DNA of 64,000 nt, taken from positions 124,001-188,000 of the forward strand of contig NZ_JAUNTJ010000003.1 in NCBI RefSeq assembly GCF_030538755.1. The letters run 5' to 3'. Shown piece after piece: positions 8,826 to 17,202 of this stretch. The first letter of the stretch is position 1. The number at the start of each line of letters is the position of its first letter. Origin of the DNA: Paracoccus sp. (in: a-proteobacteria). Its GTDB lineage: Bacteria; Pseudomonadota; Alphaproteobacteria; Rhodobacterales; Rhodobacteraceae. A program made the position numbers and the translations under genes. Below the pieces are notes generated by a model that made no database searches, had not been told where the DNA came from, and saw only the letters and a program-made list of their open reading frames with translations.

Positions 8826-10643
8826 ATGGAACAGATCACAGCCTTTATCGGAACGGTCCACCCCTATGACAGCCTGTCGCGGGACGAGCTGGCGCGCGTC
8901 GCCGGTTCCTTCAGCCGCAGGGATTATGCCGCCGGCGAACCGATTTATGCGCAGGGCGATCTGCTGCCCGGCCTGTATCTGATCGAAAGCGGGCAGATCG
9001 CCGTGACCGATGCAAATGGCGATTCCGTGTCGGAACTGGGGCCGCGCAACTCTTTTGGCGAACGCGGCCTGCTGCGTGACGGGGTGGCGGTGACGAATGC
9101 GACGGCGGCGACGGCCAGCACGGTTCTGATGCTGCCGCGCGACACGGTGCTGGAACTGATCGCCAGCACCCCGGCGGTGGCGCGGTTCTTTGACCGGGGC
9201 AAGGGGCCTGCCGATCGCGGCGCGCCGATTGCCACGCTGAAAGTGTCGGAACTGCTGGGTCAGGGCGAGGGCGGGCTGTCCTGTTCGCCCGATACCACGG
9301 TGGTTCAGGCGGCGCAGCAGATGCGCGATGCTCATGTCAGCAGCCTTGGCGTGACCGATGCGGGCGGGGCGCTGATCGGGATCGTCACGATCCGCGACAT
9401 GTCGAACCGGGTGGTTGCCGACGGGATGGCGGGCGATACGCCGGTTCATGCGGTGATGACCGCCAATCCGATCACGCTGTCGCCCGCGTCGCTGGGCTAT
9501 GACGTGCTGAACCTGATGCTGGAACGGCGCATCGGGCATCTGCCGGTGGTGGAAAGCGGCCGCTTTGTCGGGATGATTACCCAGACCGATCTGATGCGGG
9601 TGCAGGCGGTGTCGGCCTCGGTCCTGATCCGCGAGGTAGCGGATGCCCGCAACGTGGCCGAGATGGCTTCGGTCACGCGGCGCATCCCCGAATTGCTGCT
9701 GTCGCTGGTCGCCAGCCATCAGCGGCACGAAGTCATCACCCGGATGATAACCGACATCGCCGATGCGGTGACGCGCCGCCTGCTGCGGCTGGCCGAAGAC
9801 CGGCTTGGCCCGCCGCCCGCCGCCTGGCTGTGGGCGGCCTGCGGGTCGCAGGGGCGGCAGGAACAGACCGGCGTTTCGGATCAGGATAATTGCCTGATTC
9901 TGGCCGAGGGGGCCGATGCCGATGATCCCTATTTCGCCGAACTGGCGCGGATCGTCAGCGACGGGTTGCATGAATGCGGCTATGTCTATTGCCCCGGCGA
10001 TATGATGGCCACGAACCCGCGCTGGCGTCAGCCCTTGCCGGTGTGGCGCAGCTATTTCCGCGGCTGGATCGACAAGCCCTCGCCCGAGGCGCAGATGCTG
10101 GCCTCGGTCATGTTCGATCTGCGCGCCATCGGCGGCGATGCCAGCCTGCTGGACGGGCTGCACACGGAAACGCTGGATATGGCGGCGCGCAACTCGATCT
10201 TTGTGGCGCATATGGTGTCGAACTCGCTGAAACATCGCCCGCCGCTGGGGCTGATCGGCGGCTTTGCCACCGTCCGGTCCGGCGAGCATCGCAACGAAAT
10301 CGACATGAAGATGAACGGCGTCGTGCCGATTACCGATCTGGCGCGGGTCTATGCCTTGCAGGGGCGGCTGACGGCGGTGAACACCCGCGCCCGGCTGGAG
10401 GCCGCGACCGAATCCGGGGTGGTGTCGCAGACCGGCGGGCGCGATCTGATCGCGGCCTATGACCTGATCCAGACCATGCGGCTGGAAGGGCAGGCGGCCG
10501 AGGTGCGCGCGGGCAAAAAGCCCGACAACTATCTGGCCCCGGCGGCGCTGCCCGATTTCGAACGCAGCCATCTGCGCGATGCCTTTGTGGTGGTGCGCGG
10601 GATGCAATCGGCCATTGGCCACGGCAAGGGGATGCTGGGATGA
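8826..10643 (+). CDS. cNMP-binding / CBS-pair / DUF294 nucleotidyltransferase-like regulator
   Basis: 605 residues in three parts: a cyclic-nucleotide-binding fold (about 1-130; GLYLIESGQIAVTD, NSFGERGLL), two CBS motifs (about 150-275; VSSLGVTDAGGALIGIVTIRD and HLPVVESGRFVGMITQTDL), and DUF294 (about 300-600) with the nucleotidyltransferase motif GSQGRQEQTGVSDQDN near 340. The GS-x-D-x-D arrangement resembles GlnD-type uridylyltransferases. It is a cytoplasmic sensor-enzyme that could read nucleotides and modify a partner. The ATG at 8826 follows GAAGGGGC; the GTG at 8769 has no such site. The end overlaps the next gene by ATGA. Partner and donor nucleotide are unknown. Confidence 0.88.
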   Translation: MEQITAFIGTVHPYDSLSRDELARVAGSFSRRDYAAGEPIYAQGDLLPGLYLIESGQIAVTDANGDSVSELGPRNSFGERGLLRDGVAVTNATAATASTVLMLPRDTVLELIASTPAVARFFDRGKGPADRGAPIATLKVSELLGQGEGGLSCSPDTTVVQAAQQMRDAHVSSLGVTDAGGALIGIVTIRDMSNRVVADGMAGDTPVHAVMTANPITLSPASLGYDVLNLMLERRIGHLPVVESGRFVGMITQTDLMRVQAVSASVLIREVADARNVAEMASVTRRIPELLLSLVASHQRHEVITRMITDIADAVTRRLLRLAEDRLGPPPAAWLWAACGSQGRQEQTGVSDQDNCLILAEGADADDPYFAELARIVSDGLHECGYVYCPGDMMATNPRWRQPLPVWRSYFRGWIDKPSPEAQMLASVMFDLRAIGGDASLLDGLHTETLDMAARNSIFVAHMVSNSLKHRPPLGLIGGFATVRSGEHRNEIDMKMNGVVPITDLARVYALQGRLTAVNTRARLEAATESGVVSQTGGRDLIAAYDLIQTMRLEGQAAEVRAGKKPDNYLAPAALPDFERSHLRDAFVVVRGMQSAIGHGKGMLG

Positions 10644-11146
10644 ACAGTGCGGCTGACGGCATTGCCGCCGATATTCTGGGCGTGATCGGAATCGCCATCG
10701 GCACGGCGGCGCTGCTGTTTGCACTGATGCACGGGCTGCGCAAGGCCGGGGTCGATCTGCCGCGCTGGCTGCTGCCCGCCGGGATCGGCGCGGCGATGAT
10801 CCTGTATTCCGTCTGGAACGATTACGCCTGGTATGGCCGCATGGTGGACCGTTTGCCGCCCGAAAGCGAAGTTCTGGTCAGCGGCAAGACCAGCTTTCCC
10901 TGGGCGCCGTGGTCCTATGTGGTGCCGATGACGGTGCGCTATGCGACGCTGGACCGGGGCAGCGTGACCACCGGCGATGATGGCGTGCGCCACGCGCAGA
11001 TCACGCTGATCGAACGGCGCGGGCCGGGATATGTCATCCGGCAGGATTTCGATTGCGCGGGCGGGCGGATGCGTCTGCCGCAGGGGGAATGGCAGGCGGC
11101 TGCGCCGGAAGACCCGGCTTTTGCCGCCGTATGCAAGGGGGGATAG
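10640..11146 (+). CDS. Small membrane protein of unknown function
   Basis: 168 residues. Two hydrophobic stretches near the N-terminus (about 10-33 and 42-60) are followed by a soluble part with YAWYGRMVDRLPPESEVLVSG and a beta-rich tail ending in two cysteines. The start overlaps the DUF294 stop (ATGA), so translation is probably coupled, and the receiver gene begins 9 bp after its stop. I do not recognise a named domain. Its place between a nucleotidyltransferase-like protein and a receiver suggests a role in the same signalling chain, by context only. Confidence 0.8.
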   Translation: MNSAADGIAADILGVIGIAIGTAALLFALMHGLRKAGVDLPRWLLPAGIGAAMILYSVWNDYAWYGRMVDRLPPESEVLVSGKTSFPWAPWSYVVPMTVRYATLDRGSVTTGDDGVRHAQITLIERRGPGYVIRQDFDCAGGRMRLPQGEWQAAAPEDPAFAAVCKGG

Positions 11147-11155
11147 GGAAAAACC

Positions 11156-11530
11156 ATGGCGCGCATCATGGTGATCGAGGATGAGGATAACATCGCCATC
11201 GCGCTGGATTATCTGCTCAGCCGCGAGGGGTATGACCATTCCCGGCTGGCGACCGGGGCGGGCGCGGTCGATGCCATCCGTGCCGAACGCCCCGATCTGG
11301 TGCTGCTGGATGTGATGCTGCCCGAGGTCTCGGGCTATCAGATCGTGCAGGATTTGCGGGCCGATCCCGATCTGAAATCGGTGCGGGTGCTGATGATGAC
11401 CGCGCGCGGGTCGGTGGTGGAACGGCGCAAGGGGCTGGCGCTTGGGGCCGACGGGTTCATCGCCAAACCGTTCGAGCTGTCAGAACTGCGCGCCGAAATG
11501 ACCCGGCTGCTGGAACAGGGGGCCGCCTGA
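11156..11530 (+). CDS. Receiver-only response regulator
   Basis: 124 residues that make up one CheY-like receiver and nothing else. The acidic pocket is E8-D9 (IEDED), the phosphorylation site is D52 (LVLLDVMLP), followed by MMTAR and the invariant lysine in FIAKPF near 104. There is no output domain, so it probably acts by protein contact or as a phosphate shuttle. The stop overlaps the next ATG (TGATG), so it is coupled to the membrane protein that follows. That partner has kinase-like architecture but no clear kinase motifs, so the phosphodonor is uncertain. Confidence 0.92.
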   Translation: MARIMVIEDEDNIAIALDYLLSREGYDHSRLATGAGAVDAIRAERPDLVLLDVMLPEVSGYQIVQDLRADPDLKSVRVLMMTARGSVVERRKGLALGADGFIAKPFELSELRAEMTRLLEQGAA

Positions 11531-13509
11531 TGCTGACGCGCCTGTCGCTGCGGCTGCGCGTTCTGCTGATCTTTCTGGGCCTGTCGGCGGGCGTTGCGGC
11601 GATGTTTGCCCTTGGGCTGATGCTGGCCGGGAGGCGGCTGGCCGAGGCCAACCTTGGTTATCTGGGGCAAAAGGTGCCGGGGGCCTCGGCGGCGCTGACG
11701 GCGGCGGGCGTGGTTGGCGTCTTTGGCGCGGCGGTGCTGATCGTCGGGGTCTGGTATCTGTTCGATCGCAACGTCGCCAAGCCGATCGAAGCTCTGGCCG
11801 GGGGCCTTCGCACCGGCGCCGCCCCCGATCTTGAGGATTCGCGCTATCTGGCCGATCTTGGCCCCGCCGCCCGCGATGCCGCCGAGGCGCGCGCCCAACA
11901 GGCCGAGCGGCTGGCGGCGGCGATTCAGGAACATGCCTCTGATCTGGCACGCGAAAAGACCACGCTCGAGGCGATCCTGTCCGATTTCGGCGCGGGCGCG
12001 CTGATGACCGATGCCGCCGGGCGGGTGCTGTTCTATAACGCATCGGCGGCGCGGCTGCTGCCCGGTCTGGGGCTGGATCGCCCGCTGGACCGCTTTGTCC
12101 GCTCGGGCGCGGTCGATGCGGCGCGGGCGCGGCTGGCGGCGGGGGCCGAGGCGACCGATCTGACCTGCATCACCACGCGGGGCGACAGCCTGACCGGGCG
12201 GATGCGGGCGCTGGACGGGGCGATGCTGCTGATCCTGCGCGACCGTCCTGCCGACCGGCCCTTGTCGCGTTCGGCGCTGGAATCGCTGCGGCGGCATTCG
12301 GCGACCTTGGTGCCGATGCTGGAATCGCTGGACGGGCCGATCCCGCCCGCTCTGGCCAGTGCCTTGCGGGCCGAAGGGCAGGGGCTGGCCCGTGCCATGC
12401 GCGATCTGTCGCAAGCCATGGCCGAGGCGGCCCCGGTGGCGCGTGCCTCGCTGCGGGAACTGGCCACCGGGCTGGATCTGGCGGATGACACCCCCGCCGT
12501 CGATTTTCTGGCCGACGCCGGGGCGATGAATGCGCTGCTGGTGATGCTGAACGACCGCCTGCGGGCCGAGGGGCATGATCCGCGCCTGACTGTCGAACCC
12601 GGCGAAACCGGCGCGGACGAAGCGTATCTGGTGCTGCATTGGCAAGGCAAGGCGCTGCCGATGGACCGGCTGGAGGCGTGGCTGGAAACGCCACCCGACC
12701 CCGACCTGCCCGAACGCACCGGCGCGGAAATGCTGTCGGCGCAGGGCACCGGCATCTGGGCCGAGGCGCTGAACGGCGATGGCCGCCTGATCCTGCCCCT
12801 GCCGGTGGCGCGGGCCGGAGGTGGCGGCGGCGGGCTGACCTATGACTTTGCGCTGGCCGGGCGCGGGGCGGCATCAACCCGGCTGGCGGATCTGACCTGC
12901 GTTGTGTTCGATACCGAAACCACCGGCCTGTCGCCCTCTGACCGCATCGTGCAGATCGCCGGGGTGCGGATCGCGCGCGGGCGCCTGACCGGCGAACGCT
13001 TTGATACGCTGGTCAATCCGGGCCGCGCGATCCCGCCCGCTTCGACTGCGGTGCATCACGTCACCGATGAAATGGTGGCCGATGCCCCCGATATGACGGC
13101 GGCGCTGAACGCCTTTCACCACTTTGCCGAAGGCGCGGTGCTGGTGGCGCATAATGCGCCGTTCGACATGGGCTTTCTGCGGTCGGCGGCACCGGAAACC
13201 GGCGCGCATTTCGACAACCGCGTGCTGGATACGGTGCTGCTGTCGGCAATGGTTTACGGGCAATCGGCGGTGCATACGCTGGACGCGCTGACCGACCGGC
13301 TGGGCATCGTCATTCCACCCGAAGACCGCCACACAGCCATGGGCGACACGGTGGCCACCGCTCAGGCATTTCTGCGCCTGATCGAAGCCCTGTCCGCCAA
13401 GGGGCTGGACCGGTTCGAGGATGTGCTGGAAGAGGCCAGGAAACACCGCCGCCTGATCGAGGATGCCAATATCATCGCGCATCCAGCGATGGAGCGTGAC
13501 AAGGCGTAA
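11530..13509 (+). CDS. Membrane-anchored sensor-like protein fused to a DnaQ/PolC-type 3'-5' exonuclease
   Basis: 659 residues. Two N-terminal membrane segments (about 10-32 and 55-78) lead into a HAMP-like linker, an Ala/Glu-rich coiled coil (115-145) and a PAS-like region (YNASAARLLPGLGL near 175). A helical stretch around 240-315 and a segment ending GDGRLILPLPVA sit where a kinase core would be, but I see no phospho-accepting His or N/G boxes. The C-terminal ~165 residues are a DEDDh exonuclease: FDTETTGL near 459, VAHNAPFDMG near 540 and HTAMGDT near 601. Last gene of the symporter operon, overlapping the receiver by TGATG. Its substrate and membrane role are unknown. Confidence 0.88.
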   Translation: MLTRLSLRLRVLLIFLGLSAGVAAMFALGLMLAGRRLAEANLGYLGQKVPGASAALTAAGVVGVFGAAVLIVGVWYLFDRNVAKPIEALAGGLRTGAAPDLEDSRYLADLGPAARDAAEARAQQAERLAAAIQEHASDLAREKTTLEAILSDFGAGALMTDAAGRVLFYNASAARLLPGLGLDRPLDRFVRSGAVDAARARLAAGAEATDLTCITTRGDSLTGRMRALDGAMLLILRDRPADRPLSRSALESLRRHSATLVPMLESLDGPIPPALASALRAEGQGLARAMRDLSQAMAEAAPVARASLRELATGLDLADDTPAVDFLADAGAMNALLVMLNDRLRAEGHDPRLTVEPGETGADEAYLVLHWQGKALPMDRLEAWLETPPDPDLPERTGAEMLSAQGTGIWAEALNGDGRLILPLPVARAGGGGGGLTYDFALAGRGAASTRLADLTCVVFDTETTGLSPSDRIVQIAGVRIARGRLTGERFDTLVNPGRAIPPASTAVHHVTDEMVADAPDMTAALNAFHHFAEGAVLVAHNAPFDMGFLRSAAPETGAHFDNRVLDTVLLSAMVYGQSAVHTLDALTDRLGIVIPPEDRHTAMGDTVATAQAFLRLIEALSAKGLDRFEDVLEEARKHRRLIEDANIIAHPAMERDKA

Positions 13510-13572
13510 CCGCTGGTTGCACCGGCGCAGAGGCGGCGCTAGCCTGTGCCTTTCGCTGGCAAGAGGTGTGCG

Positions 13573-15594
13573 ATGAACCGAGAACTGGTGCAATGGTCCG
13601 GCCCTCAGGGGCTGCCGCGTTTCGACCTGATCGCGGATGGTGATTTCGCCGCCGTGGTCGATGCCGAACTGGCCGCTGCCCAGGCCGCGCACGAGGCCAT
13701 CGCCACCAATCCCGCCCCGCCGGATTTCGTCAATACGATGGCCGCGATGGAGCGGGCCGAGGATGGGCTGAACCGTGTGCTGGCGGTTTTCTACACGCTG
13801 GCGGGCGTCGATTCGAACCCCGCGCGCGAGGCATTGCAGCGCGATCTTGCCCCCAAACTGGCCGCCTATGGCAGCAGGATCAGCATGGATGCGCGGCTGT
13901 ATCAGCGGGTGCAGGCGGTGGCCGATGCGGGTGGCCTGTCGCCCGAGGATGCGCGGCTGGTCGATCTTGGCCTGCGCGGGTTCCGCCGCTCGGGCGCGGG
14001 GCTGCAAGGCGCGGCGCGCGACCGCATGGCCGCGATCCGCAGCCGGCTGGCCGTGCTGACGACGCAGTTTTCGCAAAACGTGCTGACGGATGAACGGGAT
14101 TACATCTTGCCCGTGCCGGATGCCGGGCTGGCGGGCTTGCCCGACTGGCTGCTGCGGTCAATGGCGGCGGCGGCGCGCGAACGCGGGCTGGATGGCCATG
14201 TCGTCACGCTGTCGCGGTCTCTGATTGTGCCGTTTCTGGAATATGCAACCGACCGCGCGCTGCGGGAAACAGCCTTCCGCGCATGGGTGGCGCGTGGGTC
14301 GGGGCAGGGCGCGGGCGGCGCGGATACCGATAACGGCGCGATTGTGGCCGAAATTCTGGCGCTGCGCCACGAACGCGCGCAACTGCTGGGCTATGACGAT
14401 TTCGCGGCCTACAAGCTGGAACCGGAAATGGCCGGGTCGGCGGGCCGGGTGCGCGATCTGCTGATGCAGGTCTGGCACCCCGCCCGCGTCCGCGCCGAAC
14501 AGGATCAGGCCGCGCTGACGGACATGCTGCACGCCGATGGCGTCAACGGCGCGTTAGAACCGTGGGACTGGCGCCACTATGCCGAACGCCGCCGCCGCGC
14601 CGATCACGATCTGGATGAGGCCGAGATCAAGCCCTATCTGACGCTGGACGCAATGCTGGGGGCCGTGTTCGACACCGCCAACCGCCTGTTCGGGCTGGAG
14701 TTTCAGCCGTTTGACGCCCCCTTGTGGGATAAATCGGCACGGGCATGGCGGGTGATGCGCGACGGGCAGCTGATGGCGGTGTTCATCGGCGACTATTATG
14801 CCCGGCCCGGCAAGCGGTCGGGCGCATGGTGCTCGGCCATGCAGATGCAGCACAAGATGGACGACGGCCAGCGGCCCATCGTGGTAAACGTCTGCAACTT
14901 TACTCCGCCCGCCAGCGACGGCGCGCCCGCCTTTCTGTCGTGGGACGATGCCAAGACGCTGTTCCACGAATTCGGCCATGCAACCCACCATATCCTGTCG
15001 GATGTGACCTGGCCTTCGCTGGCGGGAACCTCGGTCGCGCGTGACTTTGTGGAACTGCCCAGCCAGCTTTACGAACATTGGCTGGATCAGCCGCAGGTGC
15101 TGCAAGCCCACGCCCGGCATTTTGAAACCGGCGCGCCGATGCCCGATGCGCTGCGACAGCGCATTCTGGATGCCGACCGCGCCGGGCAGGGCTTTGCCTC
15201 GATGGAGTATCTGCAATCCGCGCTGGTCGATCTGGATTTCCACAGCGGCCCCCCGACAGATGATCCGATGGCGCGTCAGGCGCAATTGCTGGCCGAGCTG
15301 GACGCGCCGCCCGCCATCCCCATGCGCCACGCCACGCCGCATTTCAGCCATGTATTTTCGGGCGACGGCTATTCTGCCGGATATTACAGCTATCTGTGGT
15401 CCGAGGTGATGGACGCCGACGCCTTTGCCGCATTCGAGGAAACCGGCGATGTGTTCGATCCGGCGACGGCCAAACGTCTGGAAGACACGATCCTGTCACG
15501 CGGCGGATCAGCCCCGGCCGAAGACCTGTGGCTGGCCTTTCGCGGCAAGATGCCGGGCGTTGAACCCCTGCTGCGCGGGCGCGGTCTGATCTGA
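13573..15594 (+). CDS. M3-family metallopeptidase (oligopeptidase A / dipeptidyl carboxypeptidase type)
   Basis: 673 residues, the usual size for the family. The zinc site HEFGHATHH starts at H465, and the downstream segment with FVELPSQLYEHW supplies the conserved Glu and following helix of M3 enzymes. The C-terminal AGYYSYLWSEVMDADAFAAFE is the substrate-side Tyr-rich signature. It should cleave short peptides in the cytoplasm; no signal peptide is visible. The ATG at 13573 follows AAGAGGTG. It may use read-through from the preceding operon (63-bp gap), but nothing links it functionally. A choice between oligopeptidase A and Dcp cannot be made from sequence by eye. Confidence 0.92.
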   Translation: MNRELVQWSGPQGLPRFDLIADGDFAAVVDAELAAAQAAHEAIATNPAPPDFVNTMAAMERAEDGLNRVLAVFYTLAGVDSNPAREALQRDLAPKLAAYGSRISMDARLYQRVQAVADAGGLSPEDARLVDLGLRGFRRSGAGLQGAARDRMAAIRSRLAVLTTQFSQNVLTDERDYILPVPDAGLAGLPDWLLRSMAAAARERGLDGHVVTLSRSLIVPFLEYATDRALRETAFRAWVARGSGQGAGGADTDNGAIVAEILALRHERAQLLGYDDFAAYKLEPEMAGSAGRVRDLLMQVWHPARVRAEQDQAALTDMLHADGVNGALEPWDWRHYAERRRRADHDLDEAEIKPYLTLDAMLGAVFDTANRLFGLEFQPFDAPLWDKSARAWRVMRDGQLMAVFIGDYYARPGKRSGAWCSAMQMQHKMDDGQRPIVVNVCNFTPPASDGAPAFLSWDDAKTLFHEFGHATHHILSDVTWPSLAGTSVARDFVELPSQLYEHWLDQPQVLQAHARHFETGAPMPDALRQRILDADRAGQGFASMEYLQSALVDLDFHSGPPTDDPMARQAQLLAELDAPPAIPMRHATPHFSHVFSGDGYSAGYYSYLWSEVMDADAFAAFEETGDVFDPATAKRLEDTILSRGGSAPAEDLWLAFRGKMPGVEPLLRGRGLI

Positions 15595-15633
15595 AACCAA
15601 GGCGCGCCCGGCTTCCTGTTTGTGATAAATACG

Positions 15634-15663
15634 CAAAGAAACGGCGGGCCGACCTGCCCGCCG
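15634..15663 (-). terminator. Terminator at the end of the nap operon side
   Basis: CGGCGGGC and GCCCGCCG (15642-15663) form an 8-bp stem with a 6-base loop. On the minus strand it is followed by TTTCTTT. It lies downstream of the minus-strand small membrane gene that trails napC. Confidence 0.7.
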
Positions 15664-15706
15664 ATACCAGGGCCGCCGCTGTTTCCCGCCCGGAAACGCC
15701 CCGGTT

Positions 15707-15967
15707 TCAGATCGTCGCGCCCTTGTGACGCAGCGCGCAGCCCATCAGGCCAAAGACGATGCCGACGGCGATGGCGATGCTCATTTCATAGGTGAACAGA
15801 ACCGTCCGGTCGGTGAAAAGAAAGGTCTGGATCACGCCGACCACGGCCCCGGCCAGCGCGGCAATGATCCAGTTGCGGGTCATCATGCCAAAGGCAAAGC
15901 CAAGGATACCCGGAAAGCCGATGACATTGCTGCCCAGAGTGCCAAGAAAATCAAGAAAGCTGAGCAT
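15707..15967 (-). CDS. Small membrane protein downstream of napC
   Basis: 86 residues from the ATG at 15967, which has AGGAAAGG ahead of it; a longer frame would start inside the gap without a site. Three hydrophobic stretches are visible (FLGTLGSNVIGFPGILGFAFG, WIIAALAGAVVGVIQTFLF, and MSIAIAVGIVFGLMGCAL). It is longer than NapE and does not match the NapE or NapK pattern, so I leave it unnamed. It begins 60 bp after the napC stop and lies before the shared terminator, so it is probably transcribed with nap. Function unknown. Confidence 0.65.
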   Translation of the reverse strand: MLSFLDFLGTLGSNVIGFPGILGFAFGMMTRNWIIAALAGAVVGVIQTFLFTDRTVLFTYEMSIAIAVGIVFGLMGCALRHKGATI

Positions 15968-16027
15968 CTCAAAGCCCTTTCCTGTTGGCAGACCGCTGCG
16001 GTCGCCCCGCATGGTCCGCATAAGCGG

Positions 16028-16726
16028 TTAATGCGAGGCGGTGCTGATCCAGGATTCGACCGCGGCGACATCGCTGCCGGATGCGGCAATCACGCCCTGT
16101 TCGGTCAGTTCGTTGACAACGCGGCGGTATTCCTCTTGCGAGCCGGGTGCCAGCCTGTGCGCGATGCCCTGATGGCAGTCGATGCAGGTCATGTTTTCGT
16201 CGATGGCGCGCTGGTGTGAATCGCCTGCGCGGCGTTCCTGCATGGTGAAATCCATGTAATCAAAGGCATGGCAGTTGCGGCATTCGCGGCTGTCGGATGC
16301 CTTCATCTTGCGCCATACGGCGGATGCCATGGCCAGACGATGTTCCTCGTATTTTTCGGGGGTGGAAATGGTGCCGGCCACTTCGTGATAGACGTCCTTG
16401 ACCGCCATGATCTTGGCCTTGATCTTGTGGCTCCACTCATGCGGGACGTGGCAATCCGAACAGATCGCGCGCGCGCCGGAACGGTTGTTATAGTGGATGG
16501 TGTCCCGGTATTCGCCCAGGTTCACCTCCATCGTGTGACACGAGGTGCAGAATTCCTCGGTGTTGGTCATTTCCAGCGACCAGTGGAATCCGCCCCAGAA
16601 CAGGATGCCGCCGATAAAGCCCGCTATCAGCAAAAAGCCGACGCTGAGAACCGAAGTCGGGCTGAAAAAACCGTCCCACAGTCTGCGCAGAAAGCTGCGC
16701 CGGGGTGCGCCATTGGGTTCAGACAT
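16028..16726 (-). CDS. napC: NapC/NirT-family tetrahaem quinol dehydrogenase
   Basis: 232 residues with one N-terminal membrane anchor (about 26-46) and four CxxCH haem sites: CTSCH, CSDCH, CRNCH and CIDCH. NapC takes electrons from quinol in the inner membrane and passes them to NapB/NapA in the periplasm. The region NTEEFCTSCHTMEVNLGEYRDT is highly typical of the family. It is the last nap gene of the operon, 16 bp after napB. The same operon also carries napGH, which offers a second quinol route. Confidence 0.97.
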   Translation of the reverse strand: MSEPNGAPRRSFLRRLWDGFFSPTSVLSVGFLLIAGFIGGILFWGGFHWSLEMTNTEEFCTSCHTMEVNLGEYRDTIHYNNRSGARAICSDCHVPHEWSHKIKAKIMAVKDVYHEVAGTISTPEKYEEHRLAMASAVWRKMKASDSRECRNCHAFDYMDFTMQERRAGDSHQRAIDENMTCIDCHQGIAHRLAPGSQEEYRRVVNELTEQGVIAASGSDVAAVESWISTASH

Positions 16727-16742
16727 GGGAAACCTCTGCCTT

Positions 16743-17183
16743 TCAGTTGCCGGTGGACGGCTGGAATACGTTGCGCACCAGATCGGGCGCGTTCACCTGC
16801 GGAACGTGGCAGGCGTTGCAGAACCAGCGCGTGCCGGGGATCTGGTCCAGCTGATTGCCTTCGCGGTCCTGATAATGCGTCATCGACAGCGTGGGCGCGC
16901 CACGTTCGCCGGCATTGGTCCAGTCGTGGCAGGCAAGGCACTGGTTGGTGCGCATGTCGATCTGATACTGGTCGATGGTATGGGGCACCAGCGGCGGCTG
17001 CTGACGATAATTGCGCGACATCCGCCCTTCCATCTGGCGGTGAGTTTCGTCGGCAGGCAGCACCTGCTGAACATCGGCGCCGCGCAGGGTGCGAACCTCG
17101 CCCGAGGATTGGGCGGTCGCCAGACCCGTCAGGGACAGCAGCAGGGCGGTTGCGGAAATTCCGGCAAGGACCACGGGCTTCAT
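16743..17183 (-). CDS. napB: Periplasmic nitrate reductase small subunit, dihaem cytochrome c
   Basis: 146 residues. A signal peptide (MKPVVLAGISATALLLSLTG, then ATAQ) is followed by the mature dihaem protein with CLACH and CNACH sites and two further His ligands (VPHTIDQYQI, MTHYQDREG). It carries electrons from NapC or NapGH to the NapA catalytic subunit. I chose the ATG at 17183 because GGAG lies 8-9 bases before it and the signal peptide then starts properly; the frame continues upstream into napH without a site. Confidence 0.95.
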   Translation of the reverse strand: MKPVVLAGISATALLLSLTGLATAQSSGEVRTLRGADVQQVLPADETHRQMEGRMSRNYRQQPPLVPHTIDQYQIDMRTNQCLACHDWTNAGERGAPTLSMTHYQDREGNQLDQIPGTRWFCNACHVPQVNAPDLVRNVFQPSTGN

Positions 17184-17202
17184 CTTGGTTCTCCGTTGCA
17201 TA

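Noticed and set aside
6855..10724. Minus-strand open frame of 1289 codons
   Set aside because: Runs antisense to the symporter and DUF294 genes, both of which have clear domains. No domain pattern of its own.
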